From NCBI GenBank assembly GCA_039812985.1, contig JBDHUL010000002.1, forward strand, positions 1-56,588: a stretch of DNA of 56,588 nt, in the 5' to 3' direction. Positions 8,347 through 16,588 of this stretch are shown here, piece by piece (the stretch's first letter is position 1; each line of letters opens with the position of its first letter). Both the position numbers and the translations under genes were made by a program. This stretch comes from JAPUDS01 sp039812985. GTDB lineage: Bacteria > Patescibacteriota > Saccharimonadia > Saccharimonadales > Saccharimonadaceae. Under the pieces are notes generated by a model. That model was not told where the DNA came from and searched no databases. It worked only from the letters and a program-made list of their open reading frames with translations.

Positions 8347-9041
8347 AACCCATACGCACGAAAGCGATCGTGTTGCGACGAACAAACTACGGCGAAGCCG
8401 ACCGGGTACTTCAGCTGCTGACCCCTGACCATGGAAAGCTGGCGGCAATGGCAAAAGGGGTTCGGCGTGAGAAGAGTAAATTGGCGGGAGGAATAGAATT
8501 GTTTGCCGTTTCTGATGTGACACTTGTCTCGGGAAAGAGTGATATATGGACGTTAACAGGGGCAAAAATGGACACATTTTTTGCGCATATCATGACAGAT
8601 TACGAGCGGATGCAGTTCGGATATGAGGCGATAAAACAGGTTTCAAAAGTTTCGGAGCAGGTGAGCGACCCGGCGTTTTTCGTGCTACTCGAAACAGCAC
8701 TTGATTCCTTGAACGACGCTTCGATTCAGCTGGATATCACGGTAACCTGGTTTTGGTTACAGCTTGCGATCCTACAAGGACAAGGGCTAAATCTCGCAAC
8801 CGATGTGAATGGTATGAAACTCGTAGAAGATAAAAATTATATGTTTGATCATGAAGCTATGGCGTTTGTATTTAGTGAAAAGGGGGAGTTTACCACCGAA
8901 CACATAAAACTACTGCGGCTACTCAGTGCTCAACCGCCTATTGTCGTAGTAAAAGTGAAAGGGATTACGCTGCTGCTTGGTCGAGTTCGGAGCTTGGCCG
9001 AGGCATTGAACGGTGGTCAGCTAAATGAGGCTCTTTTTTAG
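8343..9041 (+). CDS. recO: DNA repair protein RecO
   Basis: Recombination mediator that helps load RecA on SSB-coated DNA and anneals strands. The 232 residues begin with the family-typical OB-fold segment (TKAIVLRRTNYGEADRV, then LTPDHGKLAAMAKGVRR). A helical C-terminal domain follows. The four-cysteine zinc site found in many RecO proteins is absent. The ATG at 8343 overlaps the receiver stop (ATGA). A GTG nine bases earlier is possible but leaves no better ribosome-binding site. The last 77 bp overlap the convergent gene at 8965-9729. Confidence 0.9.
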   Translation: MKPIRTKAIVLRRTNYGEADRVLQLLTPDHGKLAAMAKGVRREKSKLAGGIELFAVSDVTLVSGKSDIWTLTGAKMDTFFAHIMTDYERMQFGYEAIKQVSKVSEQVSDPAFFVLLETALDSLNDASIQLDITVTWFWLQLAILQGQGLNLATDVNGMKLVEDKNYMFDHEAMAFVFSEKGEFTTEHIKLLRLLSAQPPIVVVKVKGITLLLGRVRSLAEALNGGQLNEALF

Positions 9042-9729
9042 TCAACGCATGTTCTATGAGGGAAGCGTTGCGTACGATATCGAGTATGTTTGAAGTAAAC
9101 ATTGCATCAAAAGATCGTCGTTTACCCTCGTCGATAACATCAGGCCTTTTGTCGGACAATAACCGAAGGTAATGCATCCTGATGACGGTTGCAGCGATGG
9201 CGTCAATGGCGTGAATATTTGAGACGGTAATATCTTCACCCTCTTGCCAAGAATGATGCTGGGCAGCTTGCTCGACACTCAGTTTTATGCCTGCGTACGC
9301 GATATCCTGTGCCTCAAACATTTTCGCTACAGGCTTGCCGGATTGGTCGAGTTGATGTGTGTTTTCGAGAGCCTCGAGTCGGTGTATATCATGCGGAAAG
9401 TTGTTGGTTGAGAAAGTTTCGAGGCCGGTCACAATTGTGTCTACCACCGCATGACCGTGCGACTCAACCCATCCTCGGCTTTCGATGTATGCGGGGGAGG
9501 AATGATAGTTTACGCTGTTGACACCATCATTCCATAGATCTCGGAAGATTGCGCTCACAGCATCTTTTGCAAATTGCCTACGTAGATCGTAAGGCGTGCT
9601 TGCTTCACGGTTCAGGAGGTTTTCCACAGAATGAGCGGGGATGGATAAGGTACGAGAATAGCGCTCAGCCGGTTTGACGGTCGTTACGGTTTGGGGGGGT
9701 GACAAAACCAGTGCTTCAGTCGGTGGCAT
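8965..9729 (-). CDS. Hypothetical soluble protein, 254 aa
   Basis: Unrecognised. It is a mostly helical, hydrophilic protein without signal peptide or membrane segment. It has many histidines (SHGHAVVD, AQHHSW, EHAL) but no clear metal-binding arrangement. Its last 25 codons overlap the end of recO on the other strand, an unusually long convergent overlap. Coding bias continues through the body, and the strand and length make it a likely real gene. A TAGGTA-like box lies 4 bp before the ATG, so it may be leaderless. Confidence 0.6.
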   Translation of the reverse strand: MPPTEALVLSPPQTVTTVKPAERYSRTLSIPAHSVENLLNREASTPYDLRRQFAKDAVSAIFRDLWNDGVNSVNYHSSPAYIESRGWVESHGHAVVDTIVTGLETFSTNNFPHDIHRLEALENTHQLDQSGKPVAKMFEAQDIAYAGIKLSVEQAAQHHSWQEGEDITVSNIHAIDAIAATVIRMHYLRLLSDKRPDVIDEGKRRSFDAMFTSNILDIVRNASLIEHALTKKEPHLADHRSMPRPSSELDQAAA

Positions 9730-10057
9730 ACAGTACCTACTTTAAAAAAGTAAAAGACTTTTGTTTTTACGCAAAACCTCTTGTCCTTGGTATAGCACAA
9801 GCAGTAAATAAATACAACACTTACGAGGCTTTTATTTGATTAACAGATAAAAAAATGTATCAAAAAATACAACGAACAAATAAATTCTCATAATCACCTG
9901 TGCAATATGACGTTTTTTAGAATTTCCGTAGAGGGCACAAAACCATCCCATAGTTGCTTTGGACTGAGAATGTAGTGTCAGGGGTGGTGTGGTATACTAA
10001 GGCCTAAGGTTCATGTGAGTGCATGTTTCCAACATGCAGAAATAGGAGTTGTCAACT
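9730..10057. other. Intergenic region upstream of glyS with leader hairpin
   Basis: A 328-bp AT-rich stretch with no convincing gene. A TATACT box at 9993-9998 is the probable -10 of glyS, with no good -35 at 17 bp. The leader would carry the hairpin TGCATGTT-tcc-AACATGCA (10020-10038), ending just before AGGAG at 10044-10048. The hairpin could affect glyS translation or mRNA stability. T-box sequence features were looked for and not found. Confidence 0.5.
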
Positions 10058-11392
10058 ATGGCAGATGTCAGGTTAGAGGATGTCGTAAGCCTCACGAAAC
10101 GACGAGGGTTTATATTTCAAGGAAGCGATGTGTATGGCGGTTTGGCTGGTACATGGGATTACGGCCCTCTCGGAGTAGCGCTCAAGCGTAGGATAATGGC
10201 GCTCTGGTGGGAGCACTTTGTGAACAAGCGCGATGACATGTACGGTGTGGACGCGGCTATACTGATGAATCAAAAAGTATGGCAAGCCAGCGGACATGTT
10301 GATACGTTCTCTGATCCGCTTGTCGAGTGTAGGGAGTGTTGCGCTCGGTTTCGGGCTGATAAAATCAATATAAATGCTCCGTGCGAAAACTGTAAAAAAG
10401 GTCCTAATTTTAGCGATCCCCGTCAATTTAACATGATGTTCAAAACGTTCGTTGGCCCAAGTGCGAATGCGGAAGTTGATGCCGAAGATGGCAAAAAATC
10501 CCTCACATATGATCCACATAGCGTTAGCTATTTGCGTCCGGAGACAGCGCAAGGGATTTTCACAAATTTTAAGAACGTTATTGATAGTTTCTATCCGGAT
10601 CTGCCGTTTGGCATCGCTCAGCAAGGCAAGGCGTTTCGTAACGAAATTTCACCACGCGATTTTGTGTTCCGCTCCCGGGAGTTTGAGCAAATGGAGATAG
10701 AATACTTTGTTCATCCAGATACATGGGAAGAAAATTTTGAGAAATTACTCGCAATGACCTATGAGTTTCTAGGTAAGTTGGGGCTACCGGCCGATAAGAT
10801 CCATGAGTTGGAAGTGCCAGATGAGGACCGCGCTCACTACAGCAAGCGTACGGTCGATATCGAGTTTGACTATCCGATTGGGCGCGAAGAATTGTTGGGG
10901 ATTGCATACCGAACCGACTTCGACCTTGGCAATATTCAGCGTGTTTCCGGCAAGGGCATGGAGTATACCGTCAAGGGTACAAATGAAAAGTTGGTCCCGC
11001 ATGTTATCGAGCCGTCATTTGGTGTGGAGCGAACGATTATGGCGGTGCTGTGCTCGGCATATCGTGAGGATGAACAAAATGGCGAAAAGCGGGTGTATTT
11101 GGCATTGCCAGAACATCTTGCGCCATATGTATTTTGCGTATCACCGCTACTTAAAAATAAACCGGAATTGGTCGAAAAAGCCCGCGAGGTCTACCGCGTA
11201 CTCAAAGAAAAGCATGGTAACGTCGCGTGGGATGACAACGGCAATATCGGTAAACGTTACCGACGCCAGGACGAAATTGGCACACCAGCGTGCATCGTCA
11301 TCGACTTTCAGACGCTTGAGGACGGAACCGTGACAGTAAGGGACAGGGATTCGACTGAGCAAAAACGGGTGACGATGGAAGAAGTGAGTTGA
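10058..11392 (+). CDS. glyS: Glycyl-tRNA synthetase, single-chain (alpha2) type
   Basis: Charges tRNA-Gly. It is the eukaryote/archaea/Thermus-type class II enzyme, not the alpha2beta2 form. Motif 1 region is seen near GGLAGTWDYGPLGVALKRR. A CxxC...CxxC insertion (residues about 90-115, CRECC and CENC) binds zinc in relatives. Motif 2 is FRNEISPRDFVFRSREFEQ and motif 3 includes PSFGVERT. A C-terminal anticodon-binding domain ends the 444 residues. The ATG at 10058 sits 9 bp after AGGAG; a TTG at 10049 would be too close to that site. A NUDIX gene follows after 13 bp. Confidence 0.95.
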   Translation: MADVRLEDVVSLTKRRGFIFQGSDVYGGLAGTWDYGPLGVALKRRIMALWWEHFVNKRDDMYGVDAAILMNQKVWQASGHVDTFSDPLVECRECCARFRADKININAPCENCKKGPNFSDPRQFNMMFKTFVGPSANAEVDAEDGKKSLTYDPHSVSYLRPETAQGIFTNFKNVIDSFYPDLPFGIAQQGKAFRNEISPRDFVFRSREFEQMEIEYFVHPDTWEENFEKLLAMTYEFLGKLGLPADKIHELEVPDEDRAHYSKRTVDIEFDYPIGREELLGIAYRTDFDLGNIQRVSGKGMEYTVKGTNEKLVPHVIEPSFGVERTIMAVLCSAYREDEQNGEKRVYLALPEHLAPYVFCVSPLLKNKPELVEKAREVYRVLKEKHGNVAWDDNGNIGKRYRRQDEIGTPACIVIDFQTLEDGTVTVRDRDSTEQKRVTMEEVS

Positions 11393-11405
11393 TTGACACA
11401 GCTTT

Positions 11406-11966
11406 ATGACCGATAAAATCCTTCCCAAAAACGCCATCATGATACCAGACCATGCGACGTGTGTATTTCACGGTAAATTATTTGACGTGTACCAGTGGGA
11501 GCAGGAAATGTTCGATGGTAGTTACGAAACGTTTGAGATGCTGAGGCGGCCTGATACGATCGCAGTCATAGCGATCGATGACAGGGGTGAGATTATCGCC
11601 TGTCACGAAGAGCAACCAGGTGGAATTGTGCGACGTAATCATATACCGGCAGGACGTGTGGATGCCACCGATGCGAGCGTACTTGATGCGGCGAAGCGGG
11701 AGGTTGAGGAAGAGGTCGGATACCGTTTTACGCACTGGAAGCTGTTTGAGGTTCACCAACCAGTTTCAAAGATAGAGTGGTTTGTATATACGTTTGTTGC
11801 GTGGGGTGAAGAGGGAATTGTCGATACTAAGCACGACCCGGGTGAAAAGATTGTTGAAGGCAGGGCGGACTTCAAGACAGTACGTGAGAGTAATGCGCAC
11901 TGGTCGCCGAGACTGGGACACTACGAAACACTGGACGAGCTGCTGGAGGATGTGCGGTCTTCGTAA
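11406..11966 (+). CDS. NUDIX hydrolase (ADP-ribose pyrophosphatase-like)
   Basis: A 186-residue nucleotide-diphosphate hydrolase. The NUDIX box is recognisable as AGRVDATDASVLDAAKREVE followed by EEVGY. Compared with the consensus it carries one extra residue before the REVEEEVG helix, and Asp replaces the first Glu. The preceding beta-strands (ETFEMLRRPDTIAVIAID) match ADP-ribose pyrophosphatase-like members. The three metal-binding glutamates of REVEEE are intact, so activity is likely; the substrate is inferred. It probably shares the glyS transcript. Confidence 0.85.
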   Translation: MTDKILPKNAIMIPDHATCVFHGKLFDVYQWEQEMFDGSYETFEMLRRPDTIAVIAIDDRGEIIACHEEQPGGIVRRNHIPAGRVDATDASVLDAAKREVEEEVGYRFTHWKLFEVHQPVSKIEWFVYTFVAWGEEGIVDTKHDPGEKIVEGRADFKTVRESNAHWSPRLGHYETLDELLEDVRSS

Positions 11967-12089
11967 GCTAACGTATAGCATGGAGGTGGTAAATATCACT
12001 GGCACGGTTACCGGGGCTCGCCGCAGATCGTTTTCTGAGACGATACGACATCAGGTATACTTGTTCTAGGCATAAACAAAGGAGCAGAC

Positions 12090-12476
12090 ATGGCCTACGA
12101 AGGGACAAAACTACACGACTTTGAACCTCGAAGCGCAACAGTGCAAGAACTTGAAATAACAGATGTTGCAGTTGGCACGGGCGAAGAGGTGAAGCCTGGC
12201 GCAACCATAACCGCACACTATACAGGGGCACTGGTAAAAAATGGGATTATTTTCCAAAGCAGTTTTGATGCCGGGAATCCAATAAGTTTTGGGCTTGACC
12301 AGGTGATTGCCGGATGGACCAAAGGAGTTCCTGGTATGAGAGTTGGCGGGACGCGCCGACTCGTCATACCAGCTGACATGGCCTACGGCTCAAACAGTCC
12401 GGCGAAAAACATCCCGGCAAACAGCGACCTTGTGTTTGACATTGACCTTATAGCAATACCGCGGAACGGTAGCTGA
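12090..12476 (+). CDS. FKBP-type peptidyl-prolyl isomerase
   Basis: A 128-residue cytoplasmic FKBP. It catalyses cis-trans isomerisation of X-Pro bonds. Family signs: an ITAHYTGALVKNG strand-loop, the GVPGMRVGGTRRLVIPADMAYG core and the closing LVFDIDLIAI strand. There is no signal peptide or lipobox, unlike secreted FKBPs. AAGGAG lies about 6 bp before the ATG and a TATACT box is found at 12054-12059, so it has its own promoter. The 123-bp gap before it holds no other supported gene. Confidence 0.92.
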   Translation: MAYEGTKLHDFEPRSATVQELEITDVAVGTGEEVKPGATITAHYTGALVKNGIIFQSSFDAGNPISFGLDQVIAGWTKGVPGMRVGGTRRLVIPADMAYGSNSPAKNIPANSDLVFDIDLIAIPRNGS

Positions 12477-12564
12477 AGCCGCTGCTAAGAAGGGATGGCT
12501 GGTGGTCGCACGAGTCCCACTAGTGTAACTCAAGTATACGTATCACATAAATCTAGGAGGGTGT

Positions 12565-12978
12565 ATGAAAAAAGTATATTACGCAGCGCTCATATACATG
12601 GTTCTCGGTCTCGTGAGCGGTATGTTTAGCCGGTACTATCTACAGGCGACGCATTTTGATGGGGACTCACAGCTCGATTTGTTGCATTTCCATATTCTCG
12701 TGCTTGGTATGCTCGTTAACCTTGTGTGGCTCGTTCTTGACGGGGTATATAACCTCTCGCGCAACAAGAAATGGTTTAGCCTCGCTTTTTGGCACTACAA
12801 CGGCGGCGTCGTAGTTACGCTGCTCAGTATGGTGTTAATCGGTGTACGTCAGGCGGCTGGTGCAGGCGACGTTCCGCACATGCTCGCTGGCGTCTCTGGT
12901 GCCGGCCATGTTGTCCTCACGGTCGGGCTTTGCATGTTCTTTTATGTGCTTTTCAAGGCTCTACCGAAAGGGAAGTAG
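12565..12978 (+). CDS. DUF2871-family membrane protein
   Basis: A four-helix membrane protein of 137 residues matching DUF2871. The start (MKKVYYAALIYMVLGLVSG), a conserved LHFHILVLGML segment with paired histidines in helix 2 and a GAGH motif in the last helix are all visible. Function is unknown; the in-membrane histidines suggest heme or metal contact, but that is inference. GGAGG is placed 7 bp before the ATG. It is followed closely by the CYTH gene. Confidence 0.78.
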   Translation: MKKVYYAALIYMVLGLVSGMFSRYYLQATHFDGDSQLDLLHFHILVLGMLVNLVWLVLDGVYNLSRNKKWFSLAFWHYNGGVVVTLLSMVLIGVRQAAGAGDVPHMLAGVSGAGHVVLTVGLCMFFYVLFKALPKGK

Positions 12979-13015
12979 GCGGTCATGCGTTGATTGTTGT
13001 GATATGATGTGCGGT

Positions 13016-13609
13016 ATGGAGAAAGAGATAGAAGTGAAGTTTCTCGATATCGATGTTAGCGATATACGCAAGAAGCTGGCTTCAGTCGGTGGCACGTGTC
13101 AACAGCCGATGCGCGACCTGCGCCGAGTAGTGATTAAGAACGAAGCAACCGGCCGGAACAGTTATCTGCGCGTGCGCGATGAGGGCGATAAAACGACGCT
13201 GACATACAAAGTCTTTGAGAGTCTTAGCCTTCACGGAGCGAACGAGATCGAGACGACGGTGGGTGATTTCGATACGGCCGTTCGTATACTTACCGCTGTC
13301 GGACTAAAGCCAGAATCGTATCAGGAGTCGCGTCGTGAAACATGGAAGCTAGATGGAGCCGAGGTGGTCATCGATGAGTGGCCGTGGCTCAAACCATATA
13401 TCGAGATCGAAGGCGAATCAGAAAAGATCGTTCGTGAAGCGGCCGTTAAATTGGGCTTCGACTGGGATGTGCAGGCGGCGTTTGGCGATATCATGGTGGC
13501 GTACCGCGCTGAGTACCCGCATCTTACCGAACGGGATACAATTGGTAATCTTGAGCAAGTGCGGTTTAATACCCCACTTCCAGATATGCTACGGTCCCCG
13601 CGCACTTAG
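13016..13609 (+). CDS. CYTH-domain protein (class IV adenylate cyclase/thiamine-triphosphatase-like)
   Basis: A 197-residue triphosphate tunnel protein. The N-terminal ExExK signature is intact as EKEIEVKF (residues 2-9). Alternating basic and acidic strands follow (YLRVRDEGDKTTLTYK, VIDEWPWLKPYIEIEG). Members hydrolyse or cyclise triphosphate-bearing substrates, including inorganic triphosphate, thiamine triphosphate or ATP; the substrate here cannot be told. The ATG at 13016 gives the canonical N-terminus; in-frame ATGs at 13004 and 13007 are also possible. Confidence 0.85.
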   Translation: MEKEIEVKFLDIDVSDIRKKLASVGGTCQQPMRDLRRVVIKNEATGRNSYLRVRDEGDKTTLTYKVFESLSLHGANEIETTVGDFDTAVRILTAVGLKPESYQESRRETWKLDGAEVVIDEWPWLKPYIEIEGESEKIVREAAVKLGFDWDVQAAFGDIMVAYRAEYPHLTERDTIGNLEQVRFNTPLPDMLRSPRT

Positions 13610-13641
13610 TATAAACGACCCGCAGGGCAGGTTGTTTATAC
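13609..13641. terminator. 12-bp stem between convergent genes
   Basis: GTATAAACGACC (13609-13620) pairs with GGTTGTTTATAC (13630-13641), with one G-T wobble and a 9-nt loop. It sits between the stops of the CYTH gene and the EF-hand gene. It lacks a long T tail, so it is either a weak bidirectional terminator or an mRNA 3'-end stabiliser. Confidence 0.5.
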
Positions 13642-13660
13642 AGTGGATTTGCTACGTGAA

Positions 13661-14026
13661 CTATTTGCCGGCAAGTTTGTCTTTGGTATCGTCAACGATA
13701 GTGCGGGCAGTGTCCTTGGTGCTGTCCCAAGCCTCACCAGCCTTGTCCTTTGTGGTACTCCACATGTCGCCAGCTTTTTCCTTGACGTCATCAAATACGT
13801 TGCCAGCGTTATGGCCAAGTTCGTTACCAAGCGATTTGAGGTCCTCAAAATCGACTTTGCCGTCGCCGTTTTTGTCAGCGAAGTCCTGTAGCCCGCTGAG
13901 TTTTTTCGATGTTTCCTCGTCAACTTCTTTTTTCAGGGTATCGAAATCGTCAGCGTTTATCTTGCCGTCGCCGTTTTTGTCAGCCATCGACTTAGCCTTG
14001 TTCAGTAGGTCTTCCCATGCACTCAT
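13661..14026 (-). CDS. EF-hand protein with LEA-like C-terminal repeats
   Basis: A 121-residue protein of unusual build. Two 12-residue calcium loops of the DxNxDGx(I/V)xxxD type lie at residues 16-27 (DKNGDGKINADD) and 51-62 (DKNGDGKVDFED). They form an EF-hand or dockerin-like pair. Residues 75-121 are an Ala/Lys/Asp/Thr-rich amphipathic stretch with repeats such as TTKDKAGEAWDSTKDTA, resembling group 3 LEA or YtxH-type stress proteins. There is no signal peptide and no membrane helix. AAGGAG sits 7 bp before the ATG. Calcium binding is predicted from the loops; a role in calcium buffering or stress protection is inference. Confidence 0.8.
   Translation of the reverse strand: MSAWEDLLNKAKSMADKNGDGKINADDFDTLKKEVDEETSKKLSGLQDFADKNGDGKVDFEDLKSLGNELGHNAGNVFDDVKEKAGDMWSTTKDKAGEAWDSTKDTARTIVDDTKDKLAGK
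13857..13984. repeat. 23-bp direct repeat encoding the two EF-hand loops
   Basis: The sequence TTGCCGTCGCCGTTTTTGTC plus AGC occurs at 13857-13879 and again at 13962-13984, exactly 105 bp (35 codons) apart. It encodes the shared ADKNGDGK part of both loops. Identity at synonymous positions points to a recent internal duplication or gene conversion. Confidence 0.8.
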
Positions 14027-14194
14027 TGTGACACTCCTTGTATGCTTACGTATTATCTAGACACTACTATAGCGCCTGTAACGTGCCGGGTGTGTGATAT
14101 ATTTCACTCGCATCATAAAAAGTCGTATTGTCCTATGGGATGCTCGGTACTATACTTATGTCAGCATTATTCATAAGGAGTGCAACAAGAGCAT

Positions 14195-14785
14195 ATGGCA
14201 AAAACGGTTCATAGATATAAAGCAGGGCAGAGCGGCTCGTCGCAGCCAGTTGAGACGGTGCGTGTCGAGAAGGATGGTAGTGAAGAGAAGATGGTAACAA
14301 CTAAGGGAGAGAAGAAGGGGATGTTTCTGTCAGGGGCCGACTACCTACTTAGCCGGTTGCCGTTTACAAAGTATAAATACCAGAACTGGTCGCGGACCAA
14401 ACGCATCGTTATCGGGTATGTACTGTGGCTCATCGTGTTACCCGTCATCCCGCTCGTAATCATGATCGTCATGTGGGCGCGTGACCCGGAAGGTTTCAAG
14501 AAAAGTCCAGCGTTTGCCATACTTGGGGTAGTCACTGTGGCGTGGTTTGGGTTGGGTCTCGGGTATGTCAACAGCCAGGTACCGGTAGACTCGACCGACG
14601 GTCAGGTGACAAATGCCGCAAAGGCCAATGTTGCGAGCAAAGCAACAAGCGAACCGACCAACGGACGAACGTTCAATAACTGTACCGACGCCTTTAATGC
14701 AGGTGTGTTCAATATTGCAAAAACCGATCCGTCGTATCAGTCAAAACTTGATCGTGATGGCGACGGAATAGCCTGCGAAAAGTAG
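14195..14785 (+). CDS. Membrane protein with C-terminal Excalibur calcium-binding domain
   Basis: A 196-residue protein. A basic cytoplasmic N-terminus (about 65 residues) precedes two closely spaced membrane helices (about residues 73-95 and 105-122). A short Thr/Ala-rich linker leads to an Excalibur domain at the C-terminus: an NCTDAFNAG start and the calcium loop DRDGDGIACE. The two cysteines are the family disulfide pair. Both helices in place puts the domain on the same side as the N-terminus unless the topology differs. AAGGAG lies 14 bp before this ATG; a GTG at 14180 overlaps it and is less likely. It sits beside another calcium-loop gene. Confidence 0.82.
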   Translation: MAKTVHRYKAGQSGSSQPVETVRVEKDGSEEKMVTTKGEKKGMFLSGADYLLSRLPFTKYKYQNWSRTKRIVIGYVLWLIVLPVIPLVIMIVMWARDPEGFKKSPAFAILGVVTVAWFGLGLGYVNSQVPVDSTDGQVTNAAKANVASKATSEPTNGRTFNNCTDAFNAGVFNIAKTDPSYQSKLDRDGDGIACEK

Positions 14786-14794
14786 ACTAAATCT

Positions 14795-15775
14795 GTGGAG
14801 TTTGCCCCGCTTTTTCTAGAAGTATTGCTGTTCGTCGGCCTGTCAGCTGTGTACTCTGGCCTGAACATCGCCCTCATGTCGCTGTCTAAAGCCGATCTTC
14901 GGCGCAAGGCGAGTCTCGGCGATGTTGGAGCGGCAAGAGTTATGCCATTTCGGGAAAATAGTCACTTGTCGCTCTCGGCCATACTGTTCGCGAATGTGGC
15001 GGTGGTGTCGGCCAATGCCCTCATACTGGAACATCATTTTAACGGGCTGGTTGCAGGATTGGTGAGCACGATACTTATCGTGATATTTGGCGAGGTGGTG
15101 CCTCAGGCGATTTTTGTCAAATCGGCCCTGAAATTTTGCGCGTTTTTCGCGCCGCTTCTCTGGCTAACGATTGTTGTGACGTATCCGATTTCAAAGCCCC
15201 TTCAACTGGTGCTTGATAAACTAATTGGTCACGAAAAGCATCCGTTACATTCACGGGCAGAATTGGGGATGCTCATCCGCGAACACGCCGAAGACGACCG
15301 CAGCGAACTCGACGACGATGAGGTCGAAATTATTCGTAGCGCCTTACAGCTTAGTGAAAAGCGAGTCCAGGATATTATGCGGCCGATAGGACAGGTATAT
15401 TGGCTGAAAGACACTGATGAACTCAATGAAAAGACAGTCGATGACATAAAACGACGCGGCTACAGCCGGGTGCCTGTGTTCAACAAACAGTTGACTGCGT
15501 GTTCCGGGGTGTTGCTGATGAAAGATATGGTTGATGTTGATTTTGACAGTGAACCGCGTCCAGTCGGGGATTTTATGTTGCATGGTACCGAGCTTGTTGG
15601 GAGCCGTACGGCGCTTGATACGACGCTGCGAAAGTTCTTTTCGCTTAAAACTCACTTGGTGCCCATAGAAAAGGACGACCGAATTGTTGGTATCGTCACA
15701 GTCGAGGACCTGCTTGAAGAGATTATTGGGCATGAGATTGCCGATGAAACTGATCGTGTGCTTGAGCGGCTATAG
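14795..15775 (+). CDS. CNNM/CBS-domain membrane protein (HlyC/CorC family)
   Basis: A 326-residue protein of the CNNM/CorC (hemolysin C-like) family, implicated in Mg2+/Co2+ efflux. The N-terminal CNNM domain has about three or four helices (SGLNIALMSLS, SAILFANVAVVSAN, IFGEVVPQAIF). The acidic ELDDDEVEII linker is followed by two CBS motifs (VQDIMRPIGQVYWL..., then residues ending VGIVTVEDLLEEIIGHE). There is no transporter-associated C-terminal domain. The GTG start is 9 bp after the Excalibur gene. Its stop overlaps the convergent pheA by 6 bp. Confidence 0.87.
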   Translation: MEFAPLFLEVLLFVGLSAVYSGLNIALMSLSKADLRRKASLGDVGAARVMPFRENSHLSLSAILFANVAVVSANALILEHHFNGLVAGLVSTILIVIFGEVVPQAIFVKSALKFCAFFAPLLWLTIVVTYPISKPLQLVLDKLIGHEKHPLHSRAELGMLIREHAEDDRSELDDDEVEIIRSALQLSEKRVQDIMRPIGQVYWLKDTDELNEKTVDDIKRRGYSRVPVFNKQLTACSGVLLMKDMVDVDFDSEPRPVGDFMLHGTELVGSRTALDTTLRKFFSLKTHLVPIEKDDRIVGIVTVEDLLEEIIGHEIADETDRVLERL

Positions 15776-16588
15776 TTCGCTACTGCGGTAGTGTCCCAAC
15801 AGGCTCACGCGGCAACTTTGGGTGCCAAGGTCGTTGATTGCGCTGACGAGCTGGTTCTCATTGGCTATGACATCGACGAGGAATTGGTAGTTAAATCGTT
15901 CGCCGCGTAGCGGCCGAGACTCAATTTTTGTCAGGTTAGATCCGTAGGTGTTGAATACGCCAAGCGCACGGTACAAGGCGCCGGGCTGATGCGATGTGAC
16001 GAGAACGAGGGTGGCTTTGTTGGCGTCAGCAGTCCTCGATGGTTCTTTTGTGATGATGACAAAACGGGTAGCATTGTCCGCATGGTCTTCGATGTTATGT
16101 GCGACAATTTCGAGAGAGTAGAGGGCCGCGGCGGTCGATGAGGCAATAGCAGCGAGGTGTGTCCCGCCAGTCCTGTGCACATGATCGGCGGCCGCGGCGG
16201 TGTCGTGATACTCGATGAGTTCGGCGTGTGGTAGATGGGTTTCGAGGAAGTTACGACACTGGTCGAGTGCGGCTGGGTGTGATACGACTTCGGTAATGTC
16301 TGACAAGTTTGTTCCGAGGTTGGCAACAAGCTGTTGATGAATGTTGAGGACGACTTCACCAACGATGGGAAAGTGGTGTTCAGCGATGCGGTCATAGGTT
16401 TCATGTATGGAACCATAGAGTGAATTTTCAACAGCAGCAACTCCGTACTTGGCCTGGTTTTTGTCCAGAGCGGCAAATACGCCGCTAAATGTCGAGCAAT
16501 ATATGAGTTCGTGCGGTTGGCGTGAAAAAAATGACTGGGCTGCGGCGTCATGAAATGATCCGGCGACTCCTTGAATAGCGATATTCAT
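15770..16588 (-). CDS. pheA: Prephenate dehydratase with ACT domain
   Basis: Converts prephenate to phenylpyruvate in phenylalanine synthesis. The 272 residues contain the periplasmic-binding-like catalytic domain (start GVAGSFHDAAAQSFF, ENSLYGSIHETYDRI, and the catalytic TRF motif in DNATRFVII). The ACT domain follows, with the phenylalanine-binding ESRP motif. There is no chorismate mutase domain. No other aromatic-amino-acid gene is in the window, which is odd for a host expected to lack most amino-acid synthesis. The start at 16588 is 8 bp after a minus-strand TATACT, with no ribosome-binding site. Confidence 0.92.
   Translation of the reverse strand: MNIAIQGVAGSFHDAAAQSFFSRQPHELIYCSTFSGVFAALDKNQAKYGVAAVENSLYGSIHETYDRIAEHHFPIVGEVVLNIHQQLVANLGTNLSDITEVVSHPAALDQCRNFLETHLPHAELIEYHDTAAAADHVHRTGGTHLAAIASSTAAALYSLEIVAHNIEDHADNATRFVIITKEPSRTADANKATLVLVTSHQPGALYRALGVFNTYGSNLTKIESRPLRGERFNYQFLVDVIANENQLVSAINDLGTQSCRVSLLGHYRSSEL

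Noticed and set aside
11998..12069. Short frame before the FKBP gene
   Set aside because: It contains the TATACT box of the FKBP promoter and has no family similarity.
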